Counted from the stretch's first letter, positions 1-9,249 are shown. The stretch is 64,000 bases of DNA from Thalassotalea piscium (GCF_030295935.1 NZ_AP027362.1:1178001-1242000), one strand, 5' to 3'. Notes: generated from the letters alone by a model not told the origin. A program made the numbers and translations.

Positions 1-420
1 AGAGTCTTTTGTATCTTTTGTTTCACTGATTAATGTGCGAAGTTCGCGTCTTAAAGAATCGGGTAGATTTCGTATTTTTTGTAATAGTTGCCCCGCTTGA
101 TGAAACTGTTCATGCAAATGGGTAATATTGCGATCTTTTGTTGCAGAATGCTTTAGTAATAACTGGGTGATTTCGCTAAGCATGTCTTGAACGTCTTGCC
201 AAGATGACGACTTAGCGAGTAATTTTCTTAATTTAGCTAGCTTATTATCTAGCTGAGCATCAGTGCCTTTTGCCGTATGTGAAAGCTTACTAATGAATTG
301 AACAAAGGTGGATGATTGCACCTCTAGATCTTTTTGTAACTCTAGACGAGCTTGTATTGCAGAATCTAGCTTCTTTTTTAATACAATAATTTCTTTATCA
401 GCAGTGGTAGATTGGCTCAT
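1..420 (-). CDS. N-terminal part of a probable diguanylate cyclase (runs off window)
   Basis: The frame is open from the ATG at 420 (minus strand) to the window edge, giving 140 residues with no stop. The visible part is helical, with charged heptad-like stretches such as LDNKLAKLRKLLAKS and LHEQFHQAGQLLQKIRN. This matches my recollection of the N-terminal helical region of a family of GGDEF diguanylate cyclases in Alteromonadales and Vibrio, but the GGDEF domain would lie outside the window and is not seen. An AAGGAA stretch lies about 10 nt before the ATG. The gene has the same orientation as queF, with about 360 bp between them. The coding call is firm; the product name is inference. Confidence 0.5.
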   Translation of the reverse strand, partial: MSQSTTADKEIIVLKKKLDSAIQARLELQKDLEVQSSTFVQFISKLSHTAKGTDAQLDNKLAKLRKLLAKSSSWQDVQDMLSEITQLLLKHSATKDRNITHLHEQFHQAGQLLQKIRNLPDSLRRELRTLISETKDTKDS

Positions 421-779
421 AGAAACTAAATTCCTTTATGTTATTACAACGTAGAGATATGCAATTCCCATACTTATACAATCTTACTAACTATATGATT
501 ATTTTTACTAGCTAAACAAACAACTACAGCGTTATGTTTTTAACCATTAGAACAACGAATGATAAAAATAAATGCCTTGTATTTGACGGTTTTTCCTGTG
601 TATAAAATTGATCACCTAATTAATGAAACTGGTATTACATTCACAAACGTAACAGTTCAAAAAGCACATAATAATAGTATACGTAAGATCAAGAAAAAGT
701 CAGTACAACTGAGCAAAAAAAGCGCTTAATAGGATGTTTTGAGTTTAAAAATTACAATCAATACCAATTAGGCTGTATT
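421..779. other. 359-bp intergenic region, probable promoter of the leftward gene
   Basis: This AT-rich stretch lies between the end of queF and the start of the partial leftward gene. I see no ORF, RNA gene or clear terminator. It presumably carries the promoter of the leftward gene. Confidence 0.4.
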
Positions 780-1625
780 TTATTGCCTTAACGTTCTTAA
801 ATTTGGCGCAGGTTTACTTGTGGTTGAACGATAAGGATTAATGTCTAAGCCTCCACGGCGTGTATATCGTGCAAATACGGTAAGTGAGTCTGGTTTGCAG
901 TATTTCATCAAGTCGATAAATATTCTCTCAACACATTGCTCATGAAACTCATTGTGCTGACGAAATGAAACTAGGTACTTTAACAACGACTGATGACAAA
1001 TTTTAGCGCCTTTATAATCAATATAAATTGTCCCCCAATCTGGCTGATTAGTGATTAGGCAGTTAGATTTAAGGAGATGGCTGACTAATTTTTCACTGAC
1101 AGGTTTTGGTGAAACAGATAGTTGAAGTAAGCTAGGGTCTAGCTGATAACTATCTATTTCAATATCTAAGTCATCAATACATTCATAATCACTTTTGATA
1201 AATGATAAGGCAGGGCATTGTTCAACGTTAAATAATGTAACCTCTACTTCACCTTCAACAATTTTTTGTAGATCAGTGAGAAGTGCTTTTTCTACATCTT
1301 TACCAGAGTTAAAGCGGCTTTGATTAAAGCTATTTAAATATAATTTAAACGATTTTGACTCTACAATATGAGCAGTGGTGCAAGGAAACCTAAACTCTGC
1401 CAACGCAACAATGGGCTTGCCTTTACTATTTAACCAAGATAACTCATAGCCATACCAAACATCTTCACCTTTAAAAGGTAAAGTACTTGCTGTTATCGAA
1501 AGTTGATCTCGGTTTAGACTACGCGGTACACCTTGTAGTAAACTAGGATCGTAATACTGACTATAGCTAGTTGATTTACCTAAAGTAAGTTGGTCTAATA
1601 ATGAATTGTTACTGTATTGACTCAT
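780..1625 (-). CDS. queF: NADPH-dependent 7-cyano-7-deazaguanine reductase (QueF type II)
   Basis: QueF reduces preQ0 to preQ1 in queuosine biosynthesis, in the cytoplasm. The 281-aa length fits the two-T-fold-domain type II enzyme. Diagnostic pieces are the QueF motif ESKSFKLYLNSFN near residue 90, the catalytic cysteine in SNCLITNQPDWG near residue 190, and the C-terminal ARYTRRGGLDINPYRS. The ATG at 1625 is the natural start. It is transcribed divergently from syd, with a 58-bp gap, an arrangement I know from related gammaproteobacteria. No preQ1 riboswitch is visible upstream. Confidence 0.95.
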   Translation of the reverse strand: MSQYSNNSLLDQLTLGKSTSYSQYYDPSLLQGVPRSLNRDQLSITASTLPFKGEDVWYGYELSWLNSKGKPIVALAEFRFPCTTAHIVESKSFKLYLNSFNQSRFNSGKDVEKALLTDLQKIVEGEVEVTLFNVEQCPALSFIKSDYECIDDLDIEIDSYQLDPSLLQLSVSPKPVSEKLVSHLLKSNCLITNQPDWGTIYIDYKGAKICHQSLLKYLVSFRQHNEFHEQCVERIFIDLMKYCKPDSLTVFARYTRRGGLDINPYRSTTSKPAPNLRTLRQ

Positions 1626-1683
1626 GATGTTAAATTATTGGGTATTTGTGTTCTATTTTACTGTATTTAGTTAGGAGAAGATA

Positions 1684-2256
1684 TTGTTAAACAGCGGTTT
1701 ATCCTCGTCACTTTGGTTGTTTAGTCAAAACTATGTTGAAGCTTATAAAAATCAGCTTAATCATTTACCGCTAGTTGAAATAGATGAGCAGTGGCCATCG
1801 TCATGTATTGTAAGTCAGTTTGACGAGCAGTTTAATACTTGGTTACCTCACAAAGTTGAGTCAACATTATCATTTGAAAACGTCGAAAAAGCTTTAGATG
1901 TAGAGTTACACACAGATATTTGTCAATACTTTACAACAATTTTTAGCGATAGTATTGCAGCAAATTGCGAACATGGAGAGTTGTCTTTGCTGTTCGCATG
2001 GAGCGAAGAAGATTTTGCACGATTGCAAGAAAATATTATTGGACATATTTTAATGAAGCGAAAGTTAAAGCAAAAAATTACTGTGTTTTTCGCAATCACA
2101 GATGATGAAAACTTTATCTTATCTATCGACAATGCCGACGGTTCTGTTTGGGTTGAAGGTATTGGTTGTGAGCCGCACAAAAAATTAGCAGACTCGTTGA
2201 ACGAATTTATTCAACAATTAACGCCATTTGTATATCAGGGAGACCATCCTAAATAA
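1684..2256 (+). CDS. syd: SecY-interacting protein Syd
   Basis: This 190-aa protein resembles E. coli Syd (181 aa), a peripheral inner-membrane protein that binds SecY and monitors translocon integrity. The shared core includes WSEEDFARLQENIIGHIL near residue 105 and the preceding YFTTIF segment. The start is TTG at 1684, preceded by TAGGAG with suitable spacing; no in-frame ATG lies nearby. It is divergent from queF and convergent with the next small gene. Confidence 0.92.
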   Translation: MLNSGLSSSLWLFSQNYVEAYKNQLNHLPLVEIDEQWPSSCIVSQFDEQFNTWLPHKVESTLSFENVEKALDVELHTDICQYFTTIFSDSIAANCEHGELSLLFAWSEEDFARLQENIIGHILMKRKLKQKITVFFAITDDENFILSIDNADGSVWVEGIGCEPHKKLADSLNEFIQQLTPFVYQGDHPK

Positions 2257-2264
2257 GCTCAACT

Positions 2265-2585
2265 TTATTTTATCTTATCTATTTTTGATTCTAACTTGGT
2301 TATCCTCTGTTTTAATTGAACAATTTCTTGTTGGAGAGGATCAATCGCGTCAGCAATTAATTGCGTGATATTGTTAGTTGCTACAAGTGTTGAAGATGCT
2401 TTTATTTCAGTATCTCTGTTCAGGTTTATATTTTCTGGCTGATGTTGCCAATTTTTAAGCGTATTAATGAGCAAAGCTAAAGGAGCTGGTTGGCTTAACT
2501 TAGTTTTCACTAAGGCAAGAGTGGGCTTTTTACCTGCATTAGCGAGCTGGTTAGCGATGATTAAAATTTCTTCAGAAGTTGTCAT
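2265..2585 (-). CDS. Small KfrA-like helix plus coiled-coil protein
   Basis: The 106-aa protein has an N-terminal helical segment (EEILIIANQLANAGKKPTL, then LINTLKNW) like the N-terminal DNA-binding part of KfrA-type proteins. It ends in a coiled coil (LQQEIVQLKQRITKLESKIDKIK region). Function is unknown; DNA binding is an inference from the helical pattern. It converges on syd with an 8-bp gap. The ATG at 2585 is the only plausible start. Confidence 0.7.
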   Translation of the reverse strand: MTTSEEILIIANQLANAGKKPTLALVKTKLSQPAPLALLINTLKNWQHQPENINLNRDTEIKASSTLVATNNITQLIADAIDPLQQEIVQLKQRITKLESKIDKIK

Positions 2586-2770
2586 AATAATTAAATAGCT
2601 GTGTTTAATTGACCATATTTTAGCTAAATAGTTAACTAAAGTCTTTATACAATTTAGTTTAATCTTTTCTTATTCCTTATATTTCAGTTGATTAAGGTAG
2701 TTGGCCTATAGCTTGCTATTAATTAGTTAAATAACCCATTTATTTAACAAGCTATTTTAAGGAACTTTCA

Positions 2771-3148
2771 ATGAGCAAATCATTAATTGCGCTAACTCTA
2801 CTTGCATCACTTTCATTAACAGGCTGTGTAATCGCGGTAAACGGTGAAGGAGATGGCAGTAACTTTTCATCAGACTTTAGTGATAGAGAAAGCGAAAATC
2901 GAAAAATAATTTCTAAACTTACTTTAAAGTCTAGTATTGTTGATGTGCAAAATCGCTTAGGGTTAGCAGATTTTACAGAATCTTTCGAGCAAGCAGGTCA
3001 AACGGTTAATGTGTTGTATTACCGTACACACCGTGTGCACAAAGACGGGTTAACAACTAAAGATGAATGCACTTATTTGCACTTTGTTGATGGGGCGTTA
3101 ATTGATACCGGAAATGGCGCTGACTATAGTAGAAACATAAAAAATTAA
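2771..3148 (+). CDS. DUF3192 family lipoprotein
   Basis: The 125-aa protein starts with a lipoprotein signal peptide ending in the lipobox LTGC (Cys19), so it should be a membrane-anchored periplasmic lipoprotein. The mature part (KLTLKSSIVDVQNRLGLADF, YYRTHRVHKDGLTTKDEC, LHFVDGALIDTG) fits the DUF3192 family, which has a small SmpA/BamE-like fold. It is preceded by AAGGAAC 6 nt before the ATG. Function is unknown. Confidence 0.85.
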   Translation: MSKSLIALTLLASLSLTGCVIAVNGEGDGSNFSSDFSDRESENRKIISKLTLKSSIVDVQNRLGLADFTESFEQAGQTVNVLYYRTHRVHKDGLTTKDECTYLHFVDGALIDTGNGADYSRNIKN

Positions 3149-3239
3149 TCAACTGTTTTGCAGTAAACCTGCGCTCAATATTTGATCTTATTTTAATTTA
3201 CCTGCTATGGTAGATACAAATAATAATATAAGGTTTTTT

Positions 3240-3878
3240 ATGAGCGCAGATTTAAAAAAGGAAAGTGGTGTTGAGATCAGGGCAGCCTATCTTGTTGCTG
3301 AAGACTTGAAAGTAGCCGCCTCATTATTATATCAAGCCTACCACGACGATCCCGTTTTTTTAGAAATATTTGACGGTGATAGTATCGATTATGAGCAACG
3401 TTTGCGTACATCTATTCGAGAAGAGTTAGGTGCTTTTTGGCATGCTAAACAACCTATAGTAGGACTTTATTTAGGTGAAACCATGGTTGGTGTTGCTTGC
3501 TTAAATAAATCAGACGAAGGTGTTTCTTCTGGCAGGTTTTGGCATTGGCGTTTAAAAATGCTACTTGGCGCAGGTTACTTTAGTACCAAGCAAATGATTG
3601 AAAAAGAAGATATTATTTTATCGTCAGTGCCGATGGAAACCTTTCATATGCTAGCCTTTATTGCGATTCATCCTTTGCATCAACAACACGGCTTTGGCCG
3701 TTATTTAATGGCTGCGGTGACCACCATATTGGAAGAGCACCCAGACAGCGAAGGAGTCGCCGTTTTTGCGACTACAGAAAGATATCAAACATTTTTTACT
3801 GACGTTGGTTATCAGCTTATAACAAATGTTACTGTAGGCAATGTTTCTGGCTCACTTATGGTTAATTACAGAGAGTAA
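3240..3878 (+). CDS. GNAT family N-acetyltransferase
   Basis: A GNAT acetyltransferase with the acetyl-CoA binding motif A region FIAIHPLHQQHGFGRYLMAAV near residue 150 and a C-terminal motif B region. The substrate is unknown. The frame is open from 3207, but the ATG at 3240 is preferred because TAAGG lies 6 nt upstream, giving 212 aa; the earlier ATG has no ribosome-binding site. It is followed by a strong terminator, and a Tn7-like transposon is inserted 76 bp beyond its stop codon, which makes it a candidate neighbour of the attachment site. Confidence 0.85.
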   Translation: MSADLKKESGVEIRAAYLVAEDLKVAASLLYQAYHDDPVFLEIFDGDSIDYEQRLRTSIREELGAFWHAKQPIVGLYLGETMVGVACLNKSDEGVSSGRFWHWRLKMLLGAGYFSTKQMIEKEDIILSSVPMETFHMLAFIAIHPLHQQHGFGRYLMAAVTTILEEHPDSEGVAVFATTERYQTFFTDVGYQLITNVTVGNVSGSLMVNYRE

Positions 3879-3922
3879 AGCCATATACCACTGTTCAGCT
3901 ATACAACCTAATTTATGTCAAT

Positions 3923-3950
3923 AAGGACTGCTATGTATCAGTCCTTTTTT
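3923..3950 (+). terminator. Rho-independent terminator of the GNAT gene
   Basis: AAGGACTG and CAGTCCTT pair around an 8-nt loop, followed by a T run. It lies 45 bp after the GNAT stop codon and ends 4 bp before the left end of the Tn7-like element. Confidence 0.85.
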
Positions 3951-3954
3951 AATG

Positions 3955-4109
3955 TGTAGATCTTGGGTTTTCGTGAGAAATCGATCTCAAATAGAATAAC
4001 GCCTGCAAAGAAGTTAACATTTTTTGATTTTCAATTTTGCTTCAGAGAACGCGAGAATCTTGTTATAAACATCATGAATTGCGAGAAATCCATATAATCT
4101 AATAACGCC
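3955..4109. repeat. Left transposon end with three dispersed TnsB-site-like repeats
   Basis: The tip is TGTAGATC. The motif GAGAAATC occurs at 3975 and 4083 and GAGAATCT at 4053. Two of the three repeats continue into AATAACGCC (3995-4003 and 4101-4109), giving two imperfect direct repeats of about 31 bp roughly 107 bp apart. Widely spaced sites resemble the left end of Tn7. Confidence 0.75.
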
Positions 4110-4211
4110 TAAAACAAAAAAACTTTAAATTAACTTTATAATTTTACAGATATTTTACAAGCTAATAAATTAGCAAATATAAACATTGTTTGATTTTAAT
4201 AGGAGTAAATA

Positions 4212-4697
4212 GTGATTTTATATATTGGGTTAATTTTTGTTTTTAGTATTGTTATCTTTTTTTATTTCCTTCCAAACCATAAATTTTATAGTCGTCCTCA
4301 TTATTTATTACTTTTGGGATTCAGCATATGTATTGTGGCTGCTACTTTTAACGATTTAGCAGCACTTATCATTGGGAAGTATCCAGTGTTATCAAAGCAG
4401 CATAATGTCGCTGTGTTACAGCAAGTGTCATCTTTATCATTAGCTGCCTTAGGGGGAGGTATAATAAGCTCTGCTTTTATGATTAGGGTTCAGCTTGCCC
4501 ATACTAATAGAAAGTACATATTAAGAGAGCAACTTGATTTCTTAAAGCGAAATAACGAAGATCTAAAGAAAGAGTTGGAGCAAGCAAAGATAGCGTCGAA
4601 TAAGGAACTAATGAGTTATTTTGTTGGAGAAAGGGTTTCTAACAAGAGGGAGGTTCGTAAGATAAATAAGGAACTAGAAATGCTAGACAAGCTATAG
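4212..4697 (+). CDS. Membrane protein with C-terminal coiled coil, inside the transposon
   Basis: The start is GTG at 4212 with AGGAG 6 nt upstream. The 161-aa protein has three hydrophobic segments (about residues 1-20, 30-54 and 72-92) and then a charged coiled coil (LDFLKRNNEDLKKELEQAK and beyond). I do not recognise the family. It lies between the left transposon end and tniQ, convergent with tniQ (13-bp gap), so it travels with the element. A role in transposition is not implied; it may be a cargo gene in an unusual place. Confidence 0.65.
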   Translation: MILYIGLIFVFSIVIFFYFLPNHKFYSRPHYLLLLGFSICIVAATFNDLAALIIGKYPVLSKQHNVAVLQQVSSLSLAALGGGIISSAFMIRVQLAHTNRKYILREQLDFLKRNNEDLKKELEQAKIASNKELMSYFVGERVSNKREVRKINKELEMLDKL

Positions 4698-4710
4698 TGA
4701 ATAAGCTTGT

Positions 4711-6381
4711 TTATCCAAACATATCTAGTTGTTGTTGTGCTTGCGTATTCTCAGAAAAGCAACACTCTAATACAGTATTAAGTTCATCTGATTTTTCGTA
4801 GATAAACGGTGATAATTCAGGCTCAAATTTCTGTTGTTTTAAGTGTTTGATGATTTTGCTAGAACAAGCATTTTTGCTTTCTGCCCAGTGGTCTATACAA
4901 ATATAACTTTCTAAAAACGAGGCAATAGATTCTCCTGTGTAACAACGAATTGTCGGCTTCGTGATGAGTTCATCAATGTAATCAAGCTTACCTAATTGAA
5001 CCACACGGTCTCTTGAAATACCAAGAATACGCTTGGTACGAGGCAATGTTACTGCGCTTAATGATTTTAAAAATATGGTATCAAGAAATTCTGCTAATAC
5101 ATTTTCATTGATGCAAATAGTGTCGATTAGCGTATCTTCTGTTAGGTCAATGTAAATGGGTAATTTGTGCTTGTAAATTTCGACTAATGCTTCATTACAG
5201 TCGAGCGTATATCTATCCAATAAATGTGATAAGTCAGTAAGCTTTATAGTCTCATGCTGCTTAGCTGTATTTTGCTGGCGTGTTTGATTAATAAAGTCTG
5301 ATATATCAATAAAGCTAAAACGGCCTCGCCCCACACTCGTGACGGTTGATATTGACGGTAATTTAAATAAACCACGTGCTAACGACAAATCACACTTCAG
5401 CATGTTAGCAAAACCAGTTTGATCTAAGTGGTTAATCAGTAGTTCATCTAGTGCATGATATCTATTTAACAACGCTGCTTTATTTCTCGCGGTACAAGTA
5501 GTTTTGTTATGACTTGGTAAAGGCTCACTTGAAGTGGCAGTTGTGCCGACATTAGGGTTATAGCCTGAAACTAGCCAAGTGTTGTTCAACTTGCTTTGCA
5601 TCGTATTGAAGGGGTAATAGATAGCACTTTTACCCAGTACAGCGTAATGCTGCCTTACATCACTCATTGAAGAAAGCCATTGTTCGATAACTTGTCGATT
5701 CGTTAACAAGGCATAGGCTAGCTTGCTGATATTTCCCCAATCAGGCACATAGTTAGGTAATTGCTTGATTCCGTGGTGAACAGAGTCATATGGTCTTAAC
5801 GCTCTTATCGTGGCCGTGAATAAATCTTCAACAAAATCTATTCGCTCATGTCTTGAAAGGTTATAAAAGTGCTCTACATGCACAGGTGTTGTTTCTTGTG
5901 TTTGAGCGTCAGCAATCATTTTCCAATTGCGATCACATTTGCTACAACCATAATGCAATAAATCCTCATCCCAGCTAAACGCTTCACCGCAAACACATGT
6001 AGAAATTAATTTCACATTATGCATTGGGCAATGTGTTATCGTATAAAGCTGCCAATCAGCACAAGTGTGTCGTTGAGAGGTCATGCATATAGGGCAGATT
6101 TTTGGTGCTTTGTCCATCAGTGTTCGGTAGCATAGATGGGTTTCACTGGGGCTATAGTTATCATCAAATGGTTGCAAATCGCTTATGCTATCTAGGGTTG
6201 CTGTGTACTGAGCAAAACTTAGTAGACTTTGATCACAACTATTCACCACCAGATGCTTATAATCACGAAACTCGCCTAGCATTTGCTGTACGGTAGAGTA
6301 ATCGTTATTTAATGCTAAACGTACCAAATAGCTGCGGATCGATTCACCAGCAATAGGAGCGGTTTGTGTCATTAAGTGCAT
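4711..6381 (-). CDS. tniQ: TniQ/TnsD family target-selection protein
   Basis: This protein of about 556 aa carries the N-terminal TniQ domain (PIAGESIRSYLVRLALNND) and zinc-binding cysteines and histidines in CPICMTSQRHTCADW, HCPMHN, CVCGEAF and GCSKC (about residues 95-165). A long C-terminal part follows, as in TnsD-type proteins that bind an attachment site and recruit TnsC. The ATG at 6381 is preferred over the in-frame GTG at 6390 because GAGG lies 8 nt upstream. It is the last gene of the tnsA-B-C-tniQ operon, 17 bp after tnsC. It is the only TniQ-family protein in the element. Site-specific targeting is inference from its size. Confidence 0.9.
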   Translation of the reverse strand: MHLMTQTAPIAGESIRSYLVRLALNNDYSTVQQMLGEFRDYKHLVVNSCDQSLLSFAQYTATLDSISDLQPFDDNYSPSETHLCYRTLMDKAPKICPICMTSQRHTCADWQLYTITHCPMHNVKLISTCVCGEAFSWDEDLLHYGCSKCDRNWKMIADAQTQETTPVHVEHFYNLSRHERIDFVEDLFTATIRALRPYDSVHHGIKQLPNYVPDWGNISKLAYALLTNRQVIEQWLSSMSDVRQHYAVLGKSAIYYPFNTMQSKLNNTWLVSGYNPNVGTTATSSEPLPSHNKTTCTARNKAALLNRYHALDELLINHLDQTGFANMLKCDLSLARGLFKLPSISTVTSVGRGRFSFIDISDFINQTRQQNTAKQHETIKLTDLSHLLDRYTLDCNEALVEIYKHKLPIYIDLTEDTLIDTICINENVLAEFLDTIFLKSLSAVTLPRTKRILGISRDRVVQLGKLDYIDELITKPTIRCYTGESIASFLESYICIDHWAESKNACSSKIIKHLKQQKFEPELSPFIYEKSDELNTVLECCFSENTQAQQQLDMFG

Positions 6382-6398
6382 ATCGTTCACCTCTTTGC

Positions 6399-7352
6399 TT
6401 ATTCAACCGAAGCTGCTTCTCTTGCAGCATCTAAACGGTGTGTGATTTCTGCTTCAATAGTCGTCATTGATGCTTTGAAAGGGTTAAATAAAAGCTCACT
6501 TTGAGGCTGAAATTCGATATAAGCTTTTTCTAATACCTTCAAATCAATTAATCGACTATCACCCGCAATTTCAATTGCTTCCTTAAACAGTGGCGTCAAA
6601 TCGCCAAATAATCCTGAGGTGGCGATATGCATACGCTTAAGCATGCTGTCACTGGTTAGGTCTTCTGTGCAACTAAGTACTTCCTGATATTGTGTCATTA
6701 GGTCTTTCCAATGCTCAGAGCCTAATTGGTAAGGCTGAACCTGATACATACGTCGGTTTCTACGTTTTAACTGCTTTTCTTTCTTAAACTTTGATTTACC
6801 CATGAGTAAATCGAGTGAGCTATCAATCCCAACACAAAGGAAAGGGATGCCTGTTTCATCCATCAGTGATTTAATTGCATCGGCAGCATGCTGTGCTGAT
6901 ATAGCTGAAGATTCTCGTGTAAGGTGTTGAGACTCATCAATAATGACTAACTCTGTCTTGGCAGCAATTAATCGATTGGAAAGTCTGGCTTGTAAATCTT
7001 CTTCTCGTCCACTAATTCTTCGCAGCCCCGTCAATTTGCGTAATGACCTAGCGATCAATGAGTAACTTGTCGATTTCTGAATCAGGCTGACGTAGAGAAC
7101 GGGTACAACTTCTTGACCTTCCTCAAAGTATCGAGGGTAGTTGCTGGCATAGTCTTCAACGATGTATGACTTACCAGTACCTGCTTGACCGATTAAATGC
7201 ATACCTTGTACGCATTCGGTATGGTGTGTAGCATGTGATTGGGCGATAGCGTCCTGAATGATTTCCATGTCAGGCGTATCAAAGTGAGTGTCCAAAAAAT
7301 CATTAGTCGCATCATTAATGCGTGGACTTTGCTTCATCAAAAGCTTTGTCAT
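6399..7352 (-). CDS. tnsC: TnsC/TniB-like AAA+ ATPase
   Basis: The AAA+ transposition regulator links the target-selection protein to the transposase. Walker A is GQAGTGKS (about residues 55-62) and Walker B is LVIIDESQHL (about 135-144). The frame is open to 7493, but the ATG at 7352 has a perfect AAGGAGG 5 nt upstream and leaves a 10-bp gap after the tnsB stop codon, so 317 aa is the likely product. A C-terminal tail (NPFKASMTTIEAEITHRL) may contact TnsAB, by analogy with Tn7. Confidence 0.92.
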   Translation of the reverse strand: MTKLLMKQSPRINDATNDFLDTHFDTPDMEIIQDAIAQSHATHHTECVQGMHLIGQAGTGKSYIVEDYASNYPRYFEEGQEVVPVLYVSLIQKSTSYSLIARSLRKLTGLRRISGREEDLQARLSNRLIAAKTELVIIDESQHLTRESSAISAQHAADAIKSLMDETGIPFLCVGIDSSLDLLMGKSKFKKEKQLKRRNRRMYQVQPYQLGSEHWKDLMTQYQEVLSCTEDLTSDSMLKRMHIATSGLFGDLTPLFKEAIEIAGDSRLIDLKVLEKAYIEFQPQSELLFNPFKASMTTIEAEITHRLDAAREAASVE

Positions 7353-7362
7353 GTTTACCTCC

Positions 7363-9249
7363 TTATTTTGATTTTTTTCGTCTAGTGCCAAAACCAGTTG
7401 TTGATTTACGCTCTTCGTCTGTGATGTTGGTAGTGTTGTCTGCAATGTCTTTCTCCATATCTTTAGTAGTGTTATTTGTAATTTCTTCGTCAATAATCAG
7501 TGTGTCTTGCTCGATTAAGGTGCCATTAGCTCTGCGCTTTTTAACGATATTGCCTGCTTGTCTAGGGGTTAGGTGTTTTGGTAATTTTGATTTATCAATG
7601 GTTCGTTCAAATGACTTCAAGTAACTGAAACTTGTGTCGCGAGGAACGTTTTTGACATTCGGCACTTCAATCATGCGTTGACCGAAAACAGCAGTAATAG
7701 CTGAAGCGTCAAAGTCATCTATAAGTACATCAACCGGATAAGAAATATCCTCTGAGCCACCGAGTATGAAGTTCACTTCTTTCATCAAGGCATCACAGTT
7801 AAAGCGCTGACCGCGATGCGGAATGCCATGATTTCTGTTGCAGCGTAATGTTTTAGCATTACCTCTTAGCTTGGTGCGGTCACCAAAGTCAGCCAACGTG
7901 ATCACTTCATCAATGCGAGCATGTTCTGCCCATATTTCATTGGGTGTCCAGTTGTTCATCATGCGGTTTGGTGTGTTGTTGTATTCCGTTTCGATATAGT
8001 CTTCGAACATCACCATGAACTCAGCTACCGTTATTGCAGCGGCTTTTCGAATCGTGGTGTCTGAAACCTTTTTCTTATCACGCTTGTGAAGGTAGCCTTT
8101 TTTACCTTTGAAGAACTTACTACGCCATGTATCGAACATACGCTCGACATGAGGCTTCTCTTCTGGCATACCAGAGCGGCAGTAAGTTACGTCTGAGCCA
8201 ATGGCATTCATGAACTTTTTCGTCATTGCGGCTCTAAAGCCCGGTCCATTGTCGAAAACGTAAGTTAATCCAATACCACCAGCAGGGTACTTGGCGGGAT
8301 CAGCTTTGATGCGCATGGAGTGTGATAGGCAGTGAATAACAGCCGCAGCAGATTCTTTCGGTTTTTCGCCAACGACTACTGTATACCCTAGACATGTGCG
8401 AGTTTTAACATCCATCGCAGCAATAATGCCTATTTTCCCTGCATAGGTGCCATCTTCCTTTAGCAAGCCCATGTTCACTTCAAGGCCATCACACTCGATT
8501 AAATCAAGTACATTTTGGACGTTGTAAGTCTTAGATGCTTCACGGTTTTCGCGATCTGCGAATTTTTTACCGTATCTGGCTAAATCTCTCTCGTATTTAG
8601 GCCAAGAATTAATGCGACGTTCAAATGTTGATAGGCTAGGTATGTCATATCCTTTGAACATTTTACCTTTGCGCTTAAAAGCTTTAGTGAACATGTCATG
8701 TGCGTAGGCCATTGTCGGTTCGCCTAGCTGCATGTAATAGCGACTGATCATTTTGTCCATGAATTCAAGCACGCTATCAGGGAAACGCCACTCTGTTTGG
8801 CTGTACTCTGATTTCACGACTTGCAATGCCATGTCTTTACCGTCTTCAAGCCATCGCTTGTACCACTTGTAAACTGTCTTAACTGATGTTTTTACTGGGT
8901 GGTCCTCTTTAATCTCTTCATAGACTTCATCTACTAGCTCTTGAGTCAGTCCATCAGTAGGATTTAGTGTTTTAAACTCAAAAAATTTCTCGCAATAAGC
9001 CGTGCGTCTGTCACACTCGTGTTGCTCGTCGTCTTTTAGGTGAACTACACAGCGCATTTCATAGGGCTTATCAATGACGGTGATAAGTTTTTCATTGATT
9101 GCTTGAAGCAGCTCGTAGGGTTTGTACAGATCATCTGGCTTGCTTTTATAGCCGATAAGTACACGTTCATTATCGACATATAAAATTGTGCCGTGGCAGC
9201 CTGATACTTTTAAATCAAGGCCAACTTCTAATAACAACCCACTATTCAC
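7363..9249 (-). CDS. tnsB: TnsB/TniA-like DDE transposase
   Basis: This 628-aa protein has a retroviral-integrase-type catalytic core with D in LIECDGLEV (about 254), D in YVFDNGPGF (about 333) and E in KPHVERMFDTW (about 369). It also has an N-terminal DNA-binding region and a Mu-transposase-type C-terminal beta domain (GRGQRFNCDALMKEV-like segment). It performs 3' end cleavage and strand transfer. It starts at GTG 9249, overlapping the tnsA stop codon by 1 nt, so translation is probably coupled. Length is near that of Tn7 TnsB (702 aa). Confidence 0.93.
   Translation of the reverse strand: MNSGLLLEVGLDLKVSGCHGTILYVDNERVLIGYKSKPDDLYKPYELLQAINEKLITVIDKPYEMRCVVHLKDDEQHECDRRTAYCEKFFEFKTLNPTDGLTQELVDEVYEEIKEDHPVKTSVKTVYKWYKRWLEDGKDMALQVVKSEYSQTEWRFPDSVLEFMDKMISRYYMQLGEPTMAYAHDMFTKAFKRKGKMFKGYDIPSLSTFERRINSWPKYERDLARYGKKFADRENREASKTYNVQNVLDLIECDGLEVNMGLLKEDGTYAGKIGIIAAMDVKTRTCLGYTVVVGEKPKESAAAVIHCLSHSMRIKADPAKYPAGGIGLTYVFDNGPGFRAAMTKKFMNAIGSDVTYCRSGMPEEKPHVERMFDTWRSKFFKGKKGYLHKRDKKKVSDTTIRKAAAITVAEFMVMFEDYIETEYNNTPNRMMNNWTPNEIWAEHARIDEVITLADFGDRTKLRGNAKTLRCNRNHGIPHRGQRFNCDALMKEVNFILGGSEDISYPVDVLIDDFDASAITAVFGQRMIEVPNVKNVPRDTSFSYLKSFERTIDKSKLPKHLTPRQAGNIVKKRRANGTLIEQDTLIIDEEITNNTTKDMEKDIADNTTNITDEERKSTTGFGTRRKKSK

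Noticed and set aside
7322-7624. Plus-strand reading frame opposite tnsB/tnsC
   Set aside because: It is the complement of well-supported transposition genes and has no ribosome-binding site.
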